A stretch of 64,000 nt of DNA, from contig NZ_CP123897.1 in NCBI RefSeq assembly GCF_029910655.1, forward strand, positions 1,674,001 through 1,738,000. The letters run 5' to 3'. Under the pieces are notes generated by a model. It saw nothing but the letters and a program-made list of their open reading frames with translations. It searched no databases and was not told the DNA's origin. Below, one piece after another: positions 57,368-64,000 of the stretch; the first letter of the stretch is position 1; every line of letters begins with the position of its first letter. The position numbers and the translations under genes are program-made. This DNA is from Methylomonas sp. UP202 (lineage in GTDB: Bacteria > Pseudomonadota > Gammaproteobacteria > Methylococcales > Methylomonadaceae).

Positions 57368-58447
57368 ATGGGAGATCTCAGCGATTCGCAAAAATGGTTA
57401 GTGCTGGCTTTTCTGATTGGTGCTTCCGCATTGATTTACTTGCTGTCGCCGGTGCTGATGCCGTTCGCGGTGGCGGCAGTGCTGGCTTATCTTGGCGACC
57501 CGCTGGTTGACAGACTGGAAGCACTGGACTTTAAAGGACGAAGCTTGAGTCGCACGGTTGCGGTGGTTCTGGTGTTTTCCGGCATTTCGCTGGCGATCGC
57601 CGCGCTGCTGATCGTGGTCATCCCGGCCTTGGAATACCAAATCGGCGAGTTCATCGACAAACTGCCGGCCTATTTGAACTGGCTGAATCGTACCGTGATT
57701 CCGGTGCTGCAAAAATATTTGGGCCGCGGCGTCCGGCCCTTGCATATCGAGCAGCTGAGCACCTTGATCAAAAACCAGTGGCAGGACGGCGGCGGGGTAT
57801 TCGAAAACTTCATGCAGTCGGTATCGCACTCCGGTGCGGTGATCATCGGCTGGTTGATGAATCTGGTGCTGATACCGGTCATCACCTTTTATTTGTTGCG
57901 CGACTGGGATGTGTTGGTCGAGCGCGTTCACGATCTGTTTCCGCGCCGTTACGCTGCTACGGTCGGCGCGCTGGCCGCCGAGGCCGACGATGTCCTCGGC
58001 GCCTTCTTGCGCGGCCAGTTTTACGTGATGTTGGCCTTGGGCGGCATTTACAGCATCGGCTTATGGCTGGTCGATTTGGAATTGGCGCTGGTAATCGGCA
58101 TGACGGCCGGCTTGATCAGTTTCATTCCTTACATGGGGGCTTTGGTCGGCATCGTGTTTTCCTGCATTGCCGCGCTGCTGCAATATCAGGACGCGGTGCA
58201 CTTATTACCCGTGCTGATCGTGTTCGCGGTCGGCCAGAGTCTGGAAGGCATGCTGTTGACGCCCTGGCTGGTCGGCAACAAGATCGGCTTGCACCCGGTC
58301 GCGGTGATGTTCGCGGTGATGGCCGGTGGCCGTTTGTTTGGCTTTCTGGGCGTGTTGCTGGCCTTGCCGGTGGCCTCGGTAATCATGGTCTTGCTGCGGC
58401 ATTTGCACGAGCGTTACACCTTCAGCGGTTTTTACAGCAAGGGTTGA
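57368..58447 (+). CDS. AI-2E/PerM-family membrane permease
   Basis: The 359-residue protein has seven to eight membrane helices in the PerM (AI-2E transporter) pattern. It includes the conserved LVGIVFSCIAALLQYQD and VGNKIGLHPVAVMFAVMAGG segments. Family members include YhhT, PerM and TqsA; substrates vary and are mostly unproven. The ribosome-binding site GGAGAGG precedes the ATG. It is followed three bases later by the DUF3530-like gene. Confidence 0.87.
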   Translation: MGDLSDSQKWLVLAFLIGASALIYLLSPVLMPFAVAAVLAYLGDPLVDRLEALDFKGRSLSRTVAVVLVFSGISLAIAALLIVVIPALEYQIGEFIDKLPAYLNWLNRTVIPVLQKYLGRGVRPLHIEQLSTLIKNQWQDGGGVFENFMQSVSHSGAVIIGWLMNLVLIPVITFYLLRDWDVLVERVHDLFPRRYAATVGALAAEADDVLGAFLRGQFYVMLALGGIYSIGLWLVDLELALVIGMTAGLISFIPYMGALVGIVFSCIAALLQYQDAVHLLPVLIVFAVGQSLEGMLLTPWLVGNKIGLHPVAVMFAVMAGGRLFGFLGVLLALPVASVIMVLLRHLHERYTFSGFYSKG

Positions 58448-58450
58448 GCG

Positions 58451-59230
58451 ATGCGTCTGGCGATCGCGTTTTGCGGTGTTTGCTTGGCGTGTTCGGCATT
58501 GGCGGGCGATCCGGCCCGCGAGCAGGCCTATGCCGATGCGATTCAGCAGCAACCGGCCATCGGCGAAGCGGTGTGGCTGCAAACCGGGGAGGGCGGGCGA
58601 TTTTTAGCGTTGTTCGTCGATGCCGAAAAAACCGCTAACGAGCAGGTGGTCATCGTTCTGCACGACGCGGATAGTCATCCCGATCAGCAACCGCTGATCC
58701 GCGAACTACGCACGGTGTTGCCGCGGCACCGCTGGGCGAGCTTGGCGATACAGTTGCCGTTGCGCGAAGCCGGCGCGGCGCTGGAAGACTATTACCCGTT
58801 GGTTGGCGAGGCCGACGCCCGGATTCAAGCGGCCATCGATCATGCGATCAAAATCGGCGCCAAGCAAATTGCGATGGTCGGTTACGGCATCGGCGCGGCG
58901 ATGGCGGCCGCCCGCCTCAGCCGGAACCCGGTCAATGTCGTCGCGTTTGCCGCGATCAGTTTGCCGGTGCCGGATAGCAGTCAGGCCGGCGTGCAAACCC
59001 TAAGCTTCGTGAAGAATATCAATCTGCCGTTGCTCGACGTTTACGCCGAAGCCGACTGGCCGGACGTGACGGAAACCGCCGCCAAGCGCCGCGTCGCCGG
59101 TAAGGAGAATCCGGTTTACCGGCAGATCCGCATCGACGGCGACGATCACGCCTATCGGCAAAATTACCCGTTGCTGGTCAAACGCGTCTATAGTTGGCTG
59201 GCAACGACCATCATGGAAAATCAACAATAA
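58451..59230 (+). CDS. DUF3530-like exported alpha/beta-hydrolase-fold protein
   Basis: The 259-residue protein has a signal peptide (to about residue 19) and an alpha/beta hydrolase pattern resembling DUF3530. The nucleophile-elbow position reads GYGIG at residues 144-148, where active hydrolases have GxSxG. Gly146 replaces the Ser, so classic esterase activity is unlikely. Later blocks include DVYAEADWPD and the His-containing IDGDDHAYRQN. Several gammaproteobacteria encode such proteins; the function is unknown. It sits in a tight operon with the permease and the TIGR02647 protein. Confidence 0.7.
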   Translation: MRLAIAFCGVCLACSALAGDPAREQAYADAIQQQPAIGEAVWLQTGEGGRFLALFVDAEKTANEQVVIVLHDADSHPDQQPLIRELRTVLPRHRWASLAIQLPLREAGAALEDYYPLVGEADARIQAAIDHAIKIGAKQIAMVGYGIGAAMAAARLSRNPVNVVAFAAISLPVPDSSQAGVQTLSFVKNINLPLLDVYAEADWPDVTETAAKRRVAGKENPVYRQIRIDGDDHAYRQNYPLLVKRVYSWLATTIMENQQ

Positions 59231-59245
59231 CAGAGGGGAGACTTT

Positions 59246-59482
59246 ATGCCATTGAACGAAGACTTATACGCCGAGATTCGGCTGTTGGCGCTGTATAACC
59301 TGGAGTCGATTCAGGAGGGTGTCAAGGTGCACGGCAATGCCGAGCCGGCCTTGATCGCGGCCGCGCGACGTCTGCACGACAAAGGCTTGGTCAGCCAGGC
59401 CGACGGCGGTTACTTGACCGACTTGGGCGTCGAAGCCGCCGAGCACGCCCAAAAACTGCTAACCATCCTGAAAACGCGCTGA
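59246..59482 (+). CDS. TIGR02647-family small protein
   Basis: The 78-residue protein has the family pattern: LYAEIRLLALYNLESIQEG, then AARRLHDKGLVSQADGGYL and AAEHAQKLLTIL. It looks like a small helical, perhaps winged-helix, protein. The function is unknown. It lies 15 bases after the DUF3530-like gene with a GAGGGGAG ribosome-binding site, and converges with the DUF6164-like gene. Confidence 0.83.
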   Translation: MPLNEDLYAEIRLLALYNLESIQEGVKVHGNAEPALIAAARRLHDKGLVSQADGGYLTDLGVEAAEHAQKLLTILKTR

Positions 59483-59534
59483 GCCGTTTTCAGTGTCGCC
59501 GGTCCGACGCGGAAAGCGCCGGTCCGGCGGCGCT

Positions 59535-59900
59535 TCACAGTCCCAAATCGAACAACCATTTTACCGAGGCGTAGCCGACCGCGGCGATCAATGCGCTGTA
59601 ACTGAGAAAATGTAACGGTTGGCCGAGGTTATGCCGCCAAAAACCGGTGTGTTGGCCTTGCAGTTTGCGTAGCCGATACAGCTCGCGCTGGGCTTCGGCG
59701 CGTTCGGCTTGGTAGGCGTCGCACAGCGCGCGGGCCTGTTCTAGGTCGTCGGCATCGTAAAGCCAGATGGCCGCGGTTGAAATGCCCCAATTGCCGGCCG
59801 AGGTTTCGTAAAAGCCGATCTCGTGTTCGGTCAGCAGTTGGCGGATGTCGTCGGCTTCGTCGAGCGGAACGTCTCTTAAATTGAAAAATAATACCGCCAT
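59535..59900 (-). CDS. DUF6164-like membrane-anchored protein
   Basis: The 121-residue protein begins with an alpha/beta domain (MAVLFFNLRDVPLDEADDIR, SAGNWGISTAAIWLYD). The middle is an Arg/Glu-rich helix and the end is one hydrophobic helix at about residues 98-117. The pattern matches a small conserved family (DUF6164-like) common in gammaproteobacteria. The function is unknown. It is the last gene of a minus-strand operon, seven bases after mutM. Confidence 0.75.
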   Translation of the reverse strand: MAVLFFNLRDVPLDEADDIRQLLTEHEIGFYETSAGNWGISTAAIWLYDADDLEQARALCDAYQAERAEAQRELYRLRKLQGQHTGFWRHNLGQPLHFLSYSALIAAVGYASVKWLFDLGL

Positions 59901-59907
59901 GAACGAT

Positions 59908-60723
59908 CTATTGTTGGCACGTGGGGCAGAAATAACTGGCGCGCTGGCCGATTTTTAGGTGTTGGACCGGCTCCCGGCAGCTTAAACAGGGTTCGCCGCC
60001 CCGGCCGTAAACCCGCAACGATTGTTTGAAGTAGCCGGGTTTGCCTTGCGCGTCGGTAAAGTCGCGCAGCGTGGTGCCGCCTTGGGCGATGGCTTGCTCC
60101 AGCACGGTTTTGATCGAGGCGCTCAGCCGGGCGCAATCGTCGGCGTCGAGGCCTCCGGCCGGCCGGGTTGGTAGTATGCCGGCCAGAAACAAGGATTCGT
60201 TGGCGTAGATATTGCCGACCCCGACGACGATGTGGCTGTCCATGATCAGCTGTTTGATCGGCACTTGCCGGCCGGCGAGACGTCCGGCCAGATAGGCGGG
60301 ATCGAAGTCGGCGGATAATGGTTCCGGACCGAGTTCGGCCAACAGCGGATGCGCATGGGGGACTTCCGCCGTCCACAACACCGCGCCGAACTTGCGTTGA
60401 TCGTTATAGCGCAGCAAAGTGTTGTCGTCGAACACGAAATCGAGATGGTCGTGCTTGCCGTGGGCCAGCCCGGCCTGACCGATGCGCAAATTGCCGGACA
60501 TGCCGAGATGAATTAGCAGCGTACCGTTTTCGAGGTCGAACAGAAGATACTTGCCTCGCCGGTCGATGCGGCGCAGCCGGCGGCCGGTCAGCAGAGCGGC
60601 CAGATCGGCGGGAACCGGCCAGCGCAAGCGGGATTCGCGAACAACCACCGAGGCAAAGGTTTTGCCTTCGATGTGCGGCGCGATGCCGCGTCGGCTGGTT
60701 TCGACTTCGGGAAGCTCTGGCAT
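59908..60723 (-). CDS. mutM: Formamidopyrimidine-DNA glycosylase
   Basis: MutM (Fpg) excises 8-oxoguanine and formamidopyrimidines. The 271-residue protein starts PELPEVET, where Pro1 after Met removal is the nucleophile and Glu2 is catalytic. The H2TH region includes IANES-like VGNIYANESLF. The C-terminal zinc finger is CLSCREPVQ with YFCPTCQQ. The start at 60723 is fixed by that N-terminus. It sits between hflD and the DUF6164-like gene, eight bases after hflD. Confidence 0.97.
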   Translation of the reverse strand: MPELPEVETSRRGIAPHIEGKTFASVVVRESRLRWPVPADLAALLTGRRLRRIDRRGKYLLFDLENGTLLIHLGMSGNLRIGQAGLAHGKHDHLDFVFDDNTLLRYNDQRKFGAVLWTAEVPHAHPLLAELGPEPLSADFDPAYLAGRLAGRQVPIKQLIMDSHIVVGVGNIYANESLFLAGILPTRPAGGLDADDCARLSASIKTVLEQAIAQGGTTLRDFTDAQGKPGYFKQSLRVYGRGGEPCLSCREPVQHLKIGQRASYFCPTCQQ

Positions 60724-60731
60724 CGCGGACC

Positions 60732-61355
60732 TTAAATTTGCGTCAGCAGAAATCGGGCTTCGTCCTGAATTTTTCGGCGCGACCATAACAAGGTCCAGCG
60801 CGTGCCTCCGCACTGCCGCCACAACAAAGTCGAGCGGATGCCTGCCAGCAATAAGGCCCGGATTTTATTGACTATGGCTTGGTTGCCCAGATATTGGGGG
60901 TCGCCCGCCACCATGATGCGCGGTTGCAGGGTACTGATGGAGCTGTGATAGATGTCGGCTAAATTGGCCAGGACGTTTTCGTGCAGGATGCCGAAATGCT
61001 CGGACTGGGCTTGCGCTCTGGCGATGCCTGCCCGGATGTTATCCTGCATCTCGGTTTTGCCGGACAGTTTTTTTTGAAGATAGACCAGTTGGGCGGCGTA
61101 GCGGGTCTGTTCCGCGCTGGCCTGTTCTCGATTTGCCAATTGTCGCTGCAACTGCTCGAGTCCGTGAGTGACGCCGGCAATGCCGCCGTACACCTCGGCA
61201 ACGCTGTCCGAGTCGATTTTCAGCAGGCTGCCGATGCTGCTCTGCATCGCCGGGGACGGGCAAGCGCCGGCGGTGGCCAATTGGTGTACGAGCGAGCAGG
61301 CCTGGGCGATACCGGCCAGCGCGATCGTCTGGTTGCTCAGCGTCTGTATTGTCAT
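60732..61355 (-). CDS. hflD: HflD-like high-frequency lysogenisation protein
   Basis: The 207-residue all-helical protein matches HflD (YcfC). It opens with TIALAGIAQACSLVHQLA and has conserved stretches AEVYGGIAGVTHGLEQLQ and LLAGIRSTLLWRQCGG. HflD is a membrane-associated protein that affects phage lambda CII in E. coli; its normal role is not clear. Usually it lies between mnmA and purB. Here it lies between a rhodanese gene and mutM, with a one-base gap to the former. Confidence 0.85.
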   Translation of the reverse strand: MTIQTLSNQTIALAGIAQACSLVHQLATAGACPSPAMQSSIGSLLKIDSDSVAEVYGGIAGVTHGLEQLQRQLANREQASAEQTRYAAQLVYLQKKLSGKTEMQDNIRAGIARAQAQSEHFGILHENVLANLADIYHSSISTLQPRIMVAGDPQYLGNQAIVNKIRALLLAGIRSTLLWRQCGGTRWTLLWSRRKIQDEARFLLTQI

Positions 61356-61356
61356 C

Positions 61357-61794
61357 TCAGTTGCAAGCGACCGTCGCGCAACTGGGTTTGACCGGTTTGC
61401 CGGATTTGATCCAGCCTTGAATGCCGCTGGACAGGTGGTAGATTTGGTTCATGCCTTTTTGCTCGGCCAACAATTTGCCGAGTTTGGCGCTGCGGTTGCC
61501 GGACCGGCATACCAGAATCACCGGCTGATCCGGTGACGTTTTCAATTTCTCGACTTGGCTGCTCCAGGCCTCCTGGTCGATTTGGCCGTTTGCGTCGAAC
61601 GATTGCAACAAGCGGCTTTGCGGGATCACGCCGGACGCCTGCCATTCCTGTTCGGTACGCACATCAATCACCAGTGCGTTTTGGTTTTTTTGCATGTCCA
61701 GCAATTGCTCGGCGCCGACTTCCGCCAATTCTCCGGCCGTTAACCGAAAGCTGACCACCAGGGTCGACAGAGCCAAGAATATCGATTTTTTCAT
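61357..61794 (-). CDS. Periplasmic single-domain rhodanese
   Basis: The 145-residue protein has a signal peptide (to about residue 20) and one rhodanese domain. The catalytic Cys96 lies in the loop CRSGNRS, which favours sulfurtransferase activity or thiol-group handling. The C-terminal tail carries a Cys pair (SCATVAC). It is exported, so it may act on periplasmic thiols or sulfide. The start at 61794 gives the signal peptide; a longer form adds seven residues. It lies 21 bases after the EAL-HDOD gene. Confidence 0.8.
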   Translation of the reverse strand: MKKSIFLALSTLVVSFRLTAGELAEVGAEQLLDMQKNQNALVIDVRTEQEWQASGVIPQSRLLQSFDANGQIDQEAWSSQVEKLKTSPDQPVILVCRSGNRSAKLGKLLAEQKGMNQIYHLSSGIQGWIKSGKPVKPSCATVACN

Positions 61795-61815
61795 AAACCA
61801 CCGGTAACGGGACAT

Positions 61816-63021
61816 TTAAGTACTTAACAGCGGAAACACGCATTTGGCCCACCAATCGATGCTTTCCAAATACAGTTGGCCGATTCGAGTATGCGAAACG
61901 CCCCGATACGACCCCAAGGACGGTTCCCAACGCTCGTGAGCGACGCAAAACTTGAGGGCTTCGCCGGGGCCGCCCGCGTATTCCAGCACGGCTTGCATTA
62001 TATCGTCGGACAGCGGCAGCTGTTCGATAACTTTCGGTAACGGCATGTCCAGCAAGGCATCCAGGCCGGACAGCATGCCGACGAAGAAAAACAGCTCCCT
62101 GTCCTGGCCGGTTTCCTGCGCCAGCAGTTCGCACAGCTTGGCGCGGACTAATACGTTTTGTAGAACCGAGGAGGGCTTGTCGCTTAGCGACGACAGCGTC
62201 AGGATGTTGACCCAGCGTTTGACCTCGATCAACCCCAGGCAGACGATGGCGTGCTGAATCGATTCGATCTTGCGCGGCAACGCGAAAAACGCCGAATTGA
62301 TGTAATGCAGCAGCTTAAAACTCAGACCGACATCTTGAGAGACGATGCGGCCGATCTCCGAAAACTCGACATCGGGCTGGTTGATGGCCGACATTAGCCG
62401 GATAGCGGAGGCCTGGCTGACGCCGAGGCGCTTGCCTTCGACCAAATTGGGTTTGCTGAAGAAAAACCCCTGGAACAGTTCGCAGCCCCATTCCTTCAAC
62501 GCTTGAAATTCCTCGTGGGTTTCGACTTTCTCGGCCAGTAGGCTCAGCCCGTAACCTTTGAGCTCGGTGATCAAGGCGTGGGATTTCTCGAGGCCGTCGG
62601 CCATGACGTCCAGTTTGACGATGTCCGCGATTTCCAGCAACGGCCGCCATTCCGGCGTCAACACGAAGTCGTCCAGCGCGATGGTGTAGCCTAATTCGGA
62701 CAGGGCCTTCAAATTGGCGACGATGGCGTCGTCGACCGCGACCGATTCCAGGACTTCGATGACGATGCGGTCCTTGGGCAAGTGTAGCGGTATGTTGTCC
62801 AGCAAGTTCCGGCCGGTAAAGTTGATGAAGGCCTTATGCGGACCGACCAATTCGTTCAGGCCGATTTCCAGGATGGTGTCGGTAATGACTTGGCGGGTCG
62901 CGTTGGCTGCCCCATCCTGTTGACTCAAATCGAAGTCCTTGCCCCGAAACAGAATTTCGTAAGCGAAGGTGCTTAAATCCCGGTCCAATATCGGCTGTCG
63001 GCCGATTAGAAAATCTGTCAT
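61816..63021 (-). CDS. EAL-HDOD (YuxH/CdgJ-like) signalling protein
   Basis: The 401-residue protein couples an EAL domain (about residues 1-195) to an HDOD domain (205-390). The EAL motif is EIL (Glu22). Later residues include INFTGRNLL, VIEVLES, ALDDF and AEKVET. The usual DDFGTG is reduced to DDFVLT, so phosphodiesterase activity is uncertain. EAL-HDOD proteins such as CdgJ affect motility and biofilms. GGGGGAG upstream of 63021 supports this start over two upstream ATGs. It is the first gene of the minus operon. Confidence 0.83.
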   Translation of the reverse strand: MTDFLIGRQPILDRDLSTFAYEILFRGKDFDLSQQDGAANATRQVITDTILEIGLNELVGPHKAFINFTGRNLLDNIPLHLPKDRIVIEVLESVAVDDAIVANLKALSELGYTIALDDFVLTPEWRPLLEIADIVKLDVMADGLEKSHALITELKGYGLSLLAEKVETHEEFQALKEWGCELFQGFFFSKPNLVEGKRLGVSQASAIRLMSAINQPDVEFSEIGRIVSQDVGLSFKLLHYINSAFFALPRKIESIQHAIVCLGLIEVKRWVNILTLSSLSDKPSSVLQNVLVRAKLCELLAQETGQDRELFFFVGMLSGLDALLDMPLPKVIEQLPLSDDIMQAVLEYAGGPGEALKFCVAHERWEPSLGSYRGVSHTRIGQLYLESIDWWAKCVFPLLST

Positions 63022-63076
63022 GCGTTGCGGCTCCCCCCGTGCATCCTCTATCATGAAGCTTGGTGGGGTTTTATAC

Positions 63077-63095
63077 ACGAGCGTGCCGCGCTCGT
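63077..63095. promoter_or_regulatory. Inverted repeat between the EAL-HDOD and copZ genes
   Basis: ACGAGCG and CGCTCGT are perfect 7-bp arms around TGCCG. The element lies between the divergent EAL-HDOD and copZ starts. It may be an operator or a leader hairpin; it does not match the CueR box as known. Confidence 0.35.
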
Positions 63096-63140
63096 CGAGT
63101 GACCCGCCGATTCGGATTTCAACAACTTTGGGAGAACTCT

Positions 63141-63350
63141 ATGTCGGAAACAGCGTCTTTAGCGGTAACGGGTATGAAATGCGGCGGTTGCGAGAATAAC
63201 ATCGTCGGAAAACTGTCGGCGGTGCCGGGCGTGATAGCCGTAAAAGCCTCGCATACTGAAAAACGGGTGGACGTCGAGTACGATCCGACCCAGACCGACC
63301 TCGATGAAATCGAGGACACCATCGTCGAAGCCGGTTTCAAAGTCGAATAA
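63141..63350 (+). CDS. copZ: Copper chaperone CopZ (HMA domain)
   Basis: The 69-residue protein is a single heavy-metal-associated domain with the CxxC metal site in GMKCGGCENN (Cys14 and Cys17). Such chaperones deliver Cu(I) to CopA. GGGAGAA precedes the ATG. It is followed by a copA gene 86 bases later. Copper is central to methanotrophs because it is the cofactor of particulate methane monooxygenase. Confidence 0.92.
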   Translation: MSETASLAVTGMKCGGCENNIVGKLSAVPGVIAVKASHTEKRVDVEYDPTQTDLDEIEDTIVEAGFKVE

Positions 63351-63436
63351 ATCGCGATGCGCGCGTACCTGGCCAAGGTGCCGACCGCCGGTGCCAACGA
63401 TCAAGTCGCAACAACGGCAAATGCCGGGGATATTCA

Positions 63437-64000
63437 ATGACCACTGACCAAGTTCAAACCGCCGAAACCCGCCTGTCGATTCTGGGCATGCGTTGCGCGG
63501 GCTGTATTGCCGCCGTCGAAACCGCATTGCAACAAGTGCCGGGCGTCGAATCGGTCGCCGTTAATTTCGCCGACCATTCCGCGACCGTCACCGGCACCGC
63601 CGACCATGAAGCGATGAAGCGTTCGCTACGGGAAGCCGGCTACGACGCGGCGGTGATGGAAGGTCTGGAAGACCCGCGCGAGGAGGAAGAGCAGGAAGAA
63701 CGGCGCTATCTTGATTTGATGAACAAGGCCAAGGTCGCCGGTGCGCTGGGCGTGCCGCTGATGTTGGGCGCCCATATGGACTGGTTTCCGGCGATGGGTA
63801 CGGCCGCCGGCGCCGACTTTTGGTCCATCGTCGCCTTGCTGACGCTGGCGGTGATGTTTTATTCCGGCGGACATTTTTTCGTCAGCGCGGTGAAGCTGCT
63901 GCAAGTTCGGCAAAGCAATATGGACACGCTGATCGCGCTGGGTACCGGCTCGGCCTGGTTGTATTCTTGCGTCGTCATCGATTTTTCCGGGCAATTGCCG
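63437..64000 (+). CDS. copA: Copper-translocating P-type ATPase, N-terminal part
   Basis: The first 188 residues of a P1B-type ATPase are present; the gene runs past the window. The N-terminal HMA domain carries the CxxC site GMRCAGCIAAV (Cys20 and Cys23). A Glu/Asp-rich linker follows, then the first membrane helices with MDTLIALGTGSAWLYS, typical of Cu(I) exporters. It likely exports excess Cu(I) from the cytoplasm, with CopZ as donor. Confidence 0.92.
   Translation, partial: MTTDQVQTAETRLSILGMRCAGCIAAVETALQQVPGVESVAVNFADHSATVTGTADHEAMKRSLREAGYDAAVMEGLEDPREEEEQEERRYLDLMNKAKVAGALGVPLMLGAHMDWFPAMGTAAGADFWSIVALLTLAVMFYSGGHFFVSAVKLLQVRQSNMDTLIALGTGSAWLYSCVVIDFSGQLP

Noticed and set aside
59490-59534. 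Terminator between the TIGR02647 and DUF6164-like genes
   Set aside because: CGCCGGTCCG occurs twice as a direct repeat, not as an inverted pair, and no T-tract is present.

Overview
The window is about 64 kb of a gammaproteobacterial chromosome, densely coding and moderately GC-rich. Several traits point to an obligate methanotroph of the Methylococcales, probably Methylomonas-like: a MoxXY-like two-component pair, a glyoxylate module (tartronate semialdehyde reductase plus hydroxypyruvate isomerase), a PEP-CTERM protein with PrsT, a MauG-type di-haem peroxidase and a copper-export module. The taxonomic call is inference from gene content; no rRNA gene is present.

Layout. 1-5.8 kb: the end of parE, an S1-domain protein, mltD, a yafS-like methyltransferase, rnhA and a GIY-YIG protein. 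4.6-8.7 kb: a divergent redox locus with porin and di-haem peroxidase on the minus strand and a flavinylatable FMN-binding protein plus a four-helix membrane protein on the plus strand. A Fur/Zur-like palindrome overlaps the porin promoter. 8.8-12.5 kb: a degenerate MazG-like protein, glxR-hyi, a VOC protein and two unknown helical proteins. 12.5-22.9 kb: trkA, secA, glgP, trmL, sseA, a quinone reductase and argC, ending in a bidirectional terminator. 22.9-26.8 kb: a PEP-CTERM protein and PrsT.

27.0-36.7 kb is a flagellar block, flrB-flrC then fliE-F-G-H-I-J-K. Each group has a well-formed sigma-54 promoter, consistent with a tiered cascade in which FlrBC activates the basal-body and export genes. 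36.9-43.7 kb is accessory: a DUF2380-like protein, a LapD/MoxY-type sensor kinase and LuxR-type regulator, a DUF6156-like protein, an orphan Fe-S oxidoreductase half and an AAA ATPase with an unassigned N-terminal region. 44.0-47.5 kb holds a lower-GC cluster of a Sel1-repeat protein and two lipoproteins behind a perfect palindrome and a G10 tract.

48.3-56.6 kb is the envelope and replication operon bamA-skp-fabZ-lpxA-rnhB-dnaE, which lacks lpxD and lpxB. 56.7-59.5 kb: dedA, a PerM-type permease, a DUF3530-like protein and a TIGR02647 protein. 59.5-63.0 kb: a tight minus-strand operon of EAL-HDOD, rhodanese, hflD, mutM and a DUF6164-like protein. The right edge carries copZ and the start of copA.

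The best candidate for an under-described system is the divergent porin/peroxidase and FMN-binding/4-TM locus at 4.6-8.7 kb. Second is the Sel1/lipoprotein cluster at 44-47.5 kb, and third the orphan AAA ATPase at 42-43.7 kb. All family names come from reading the translations by eye; no database search was run.
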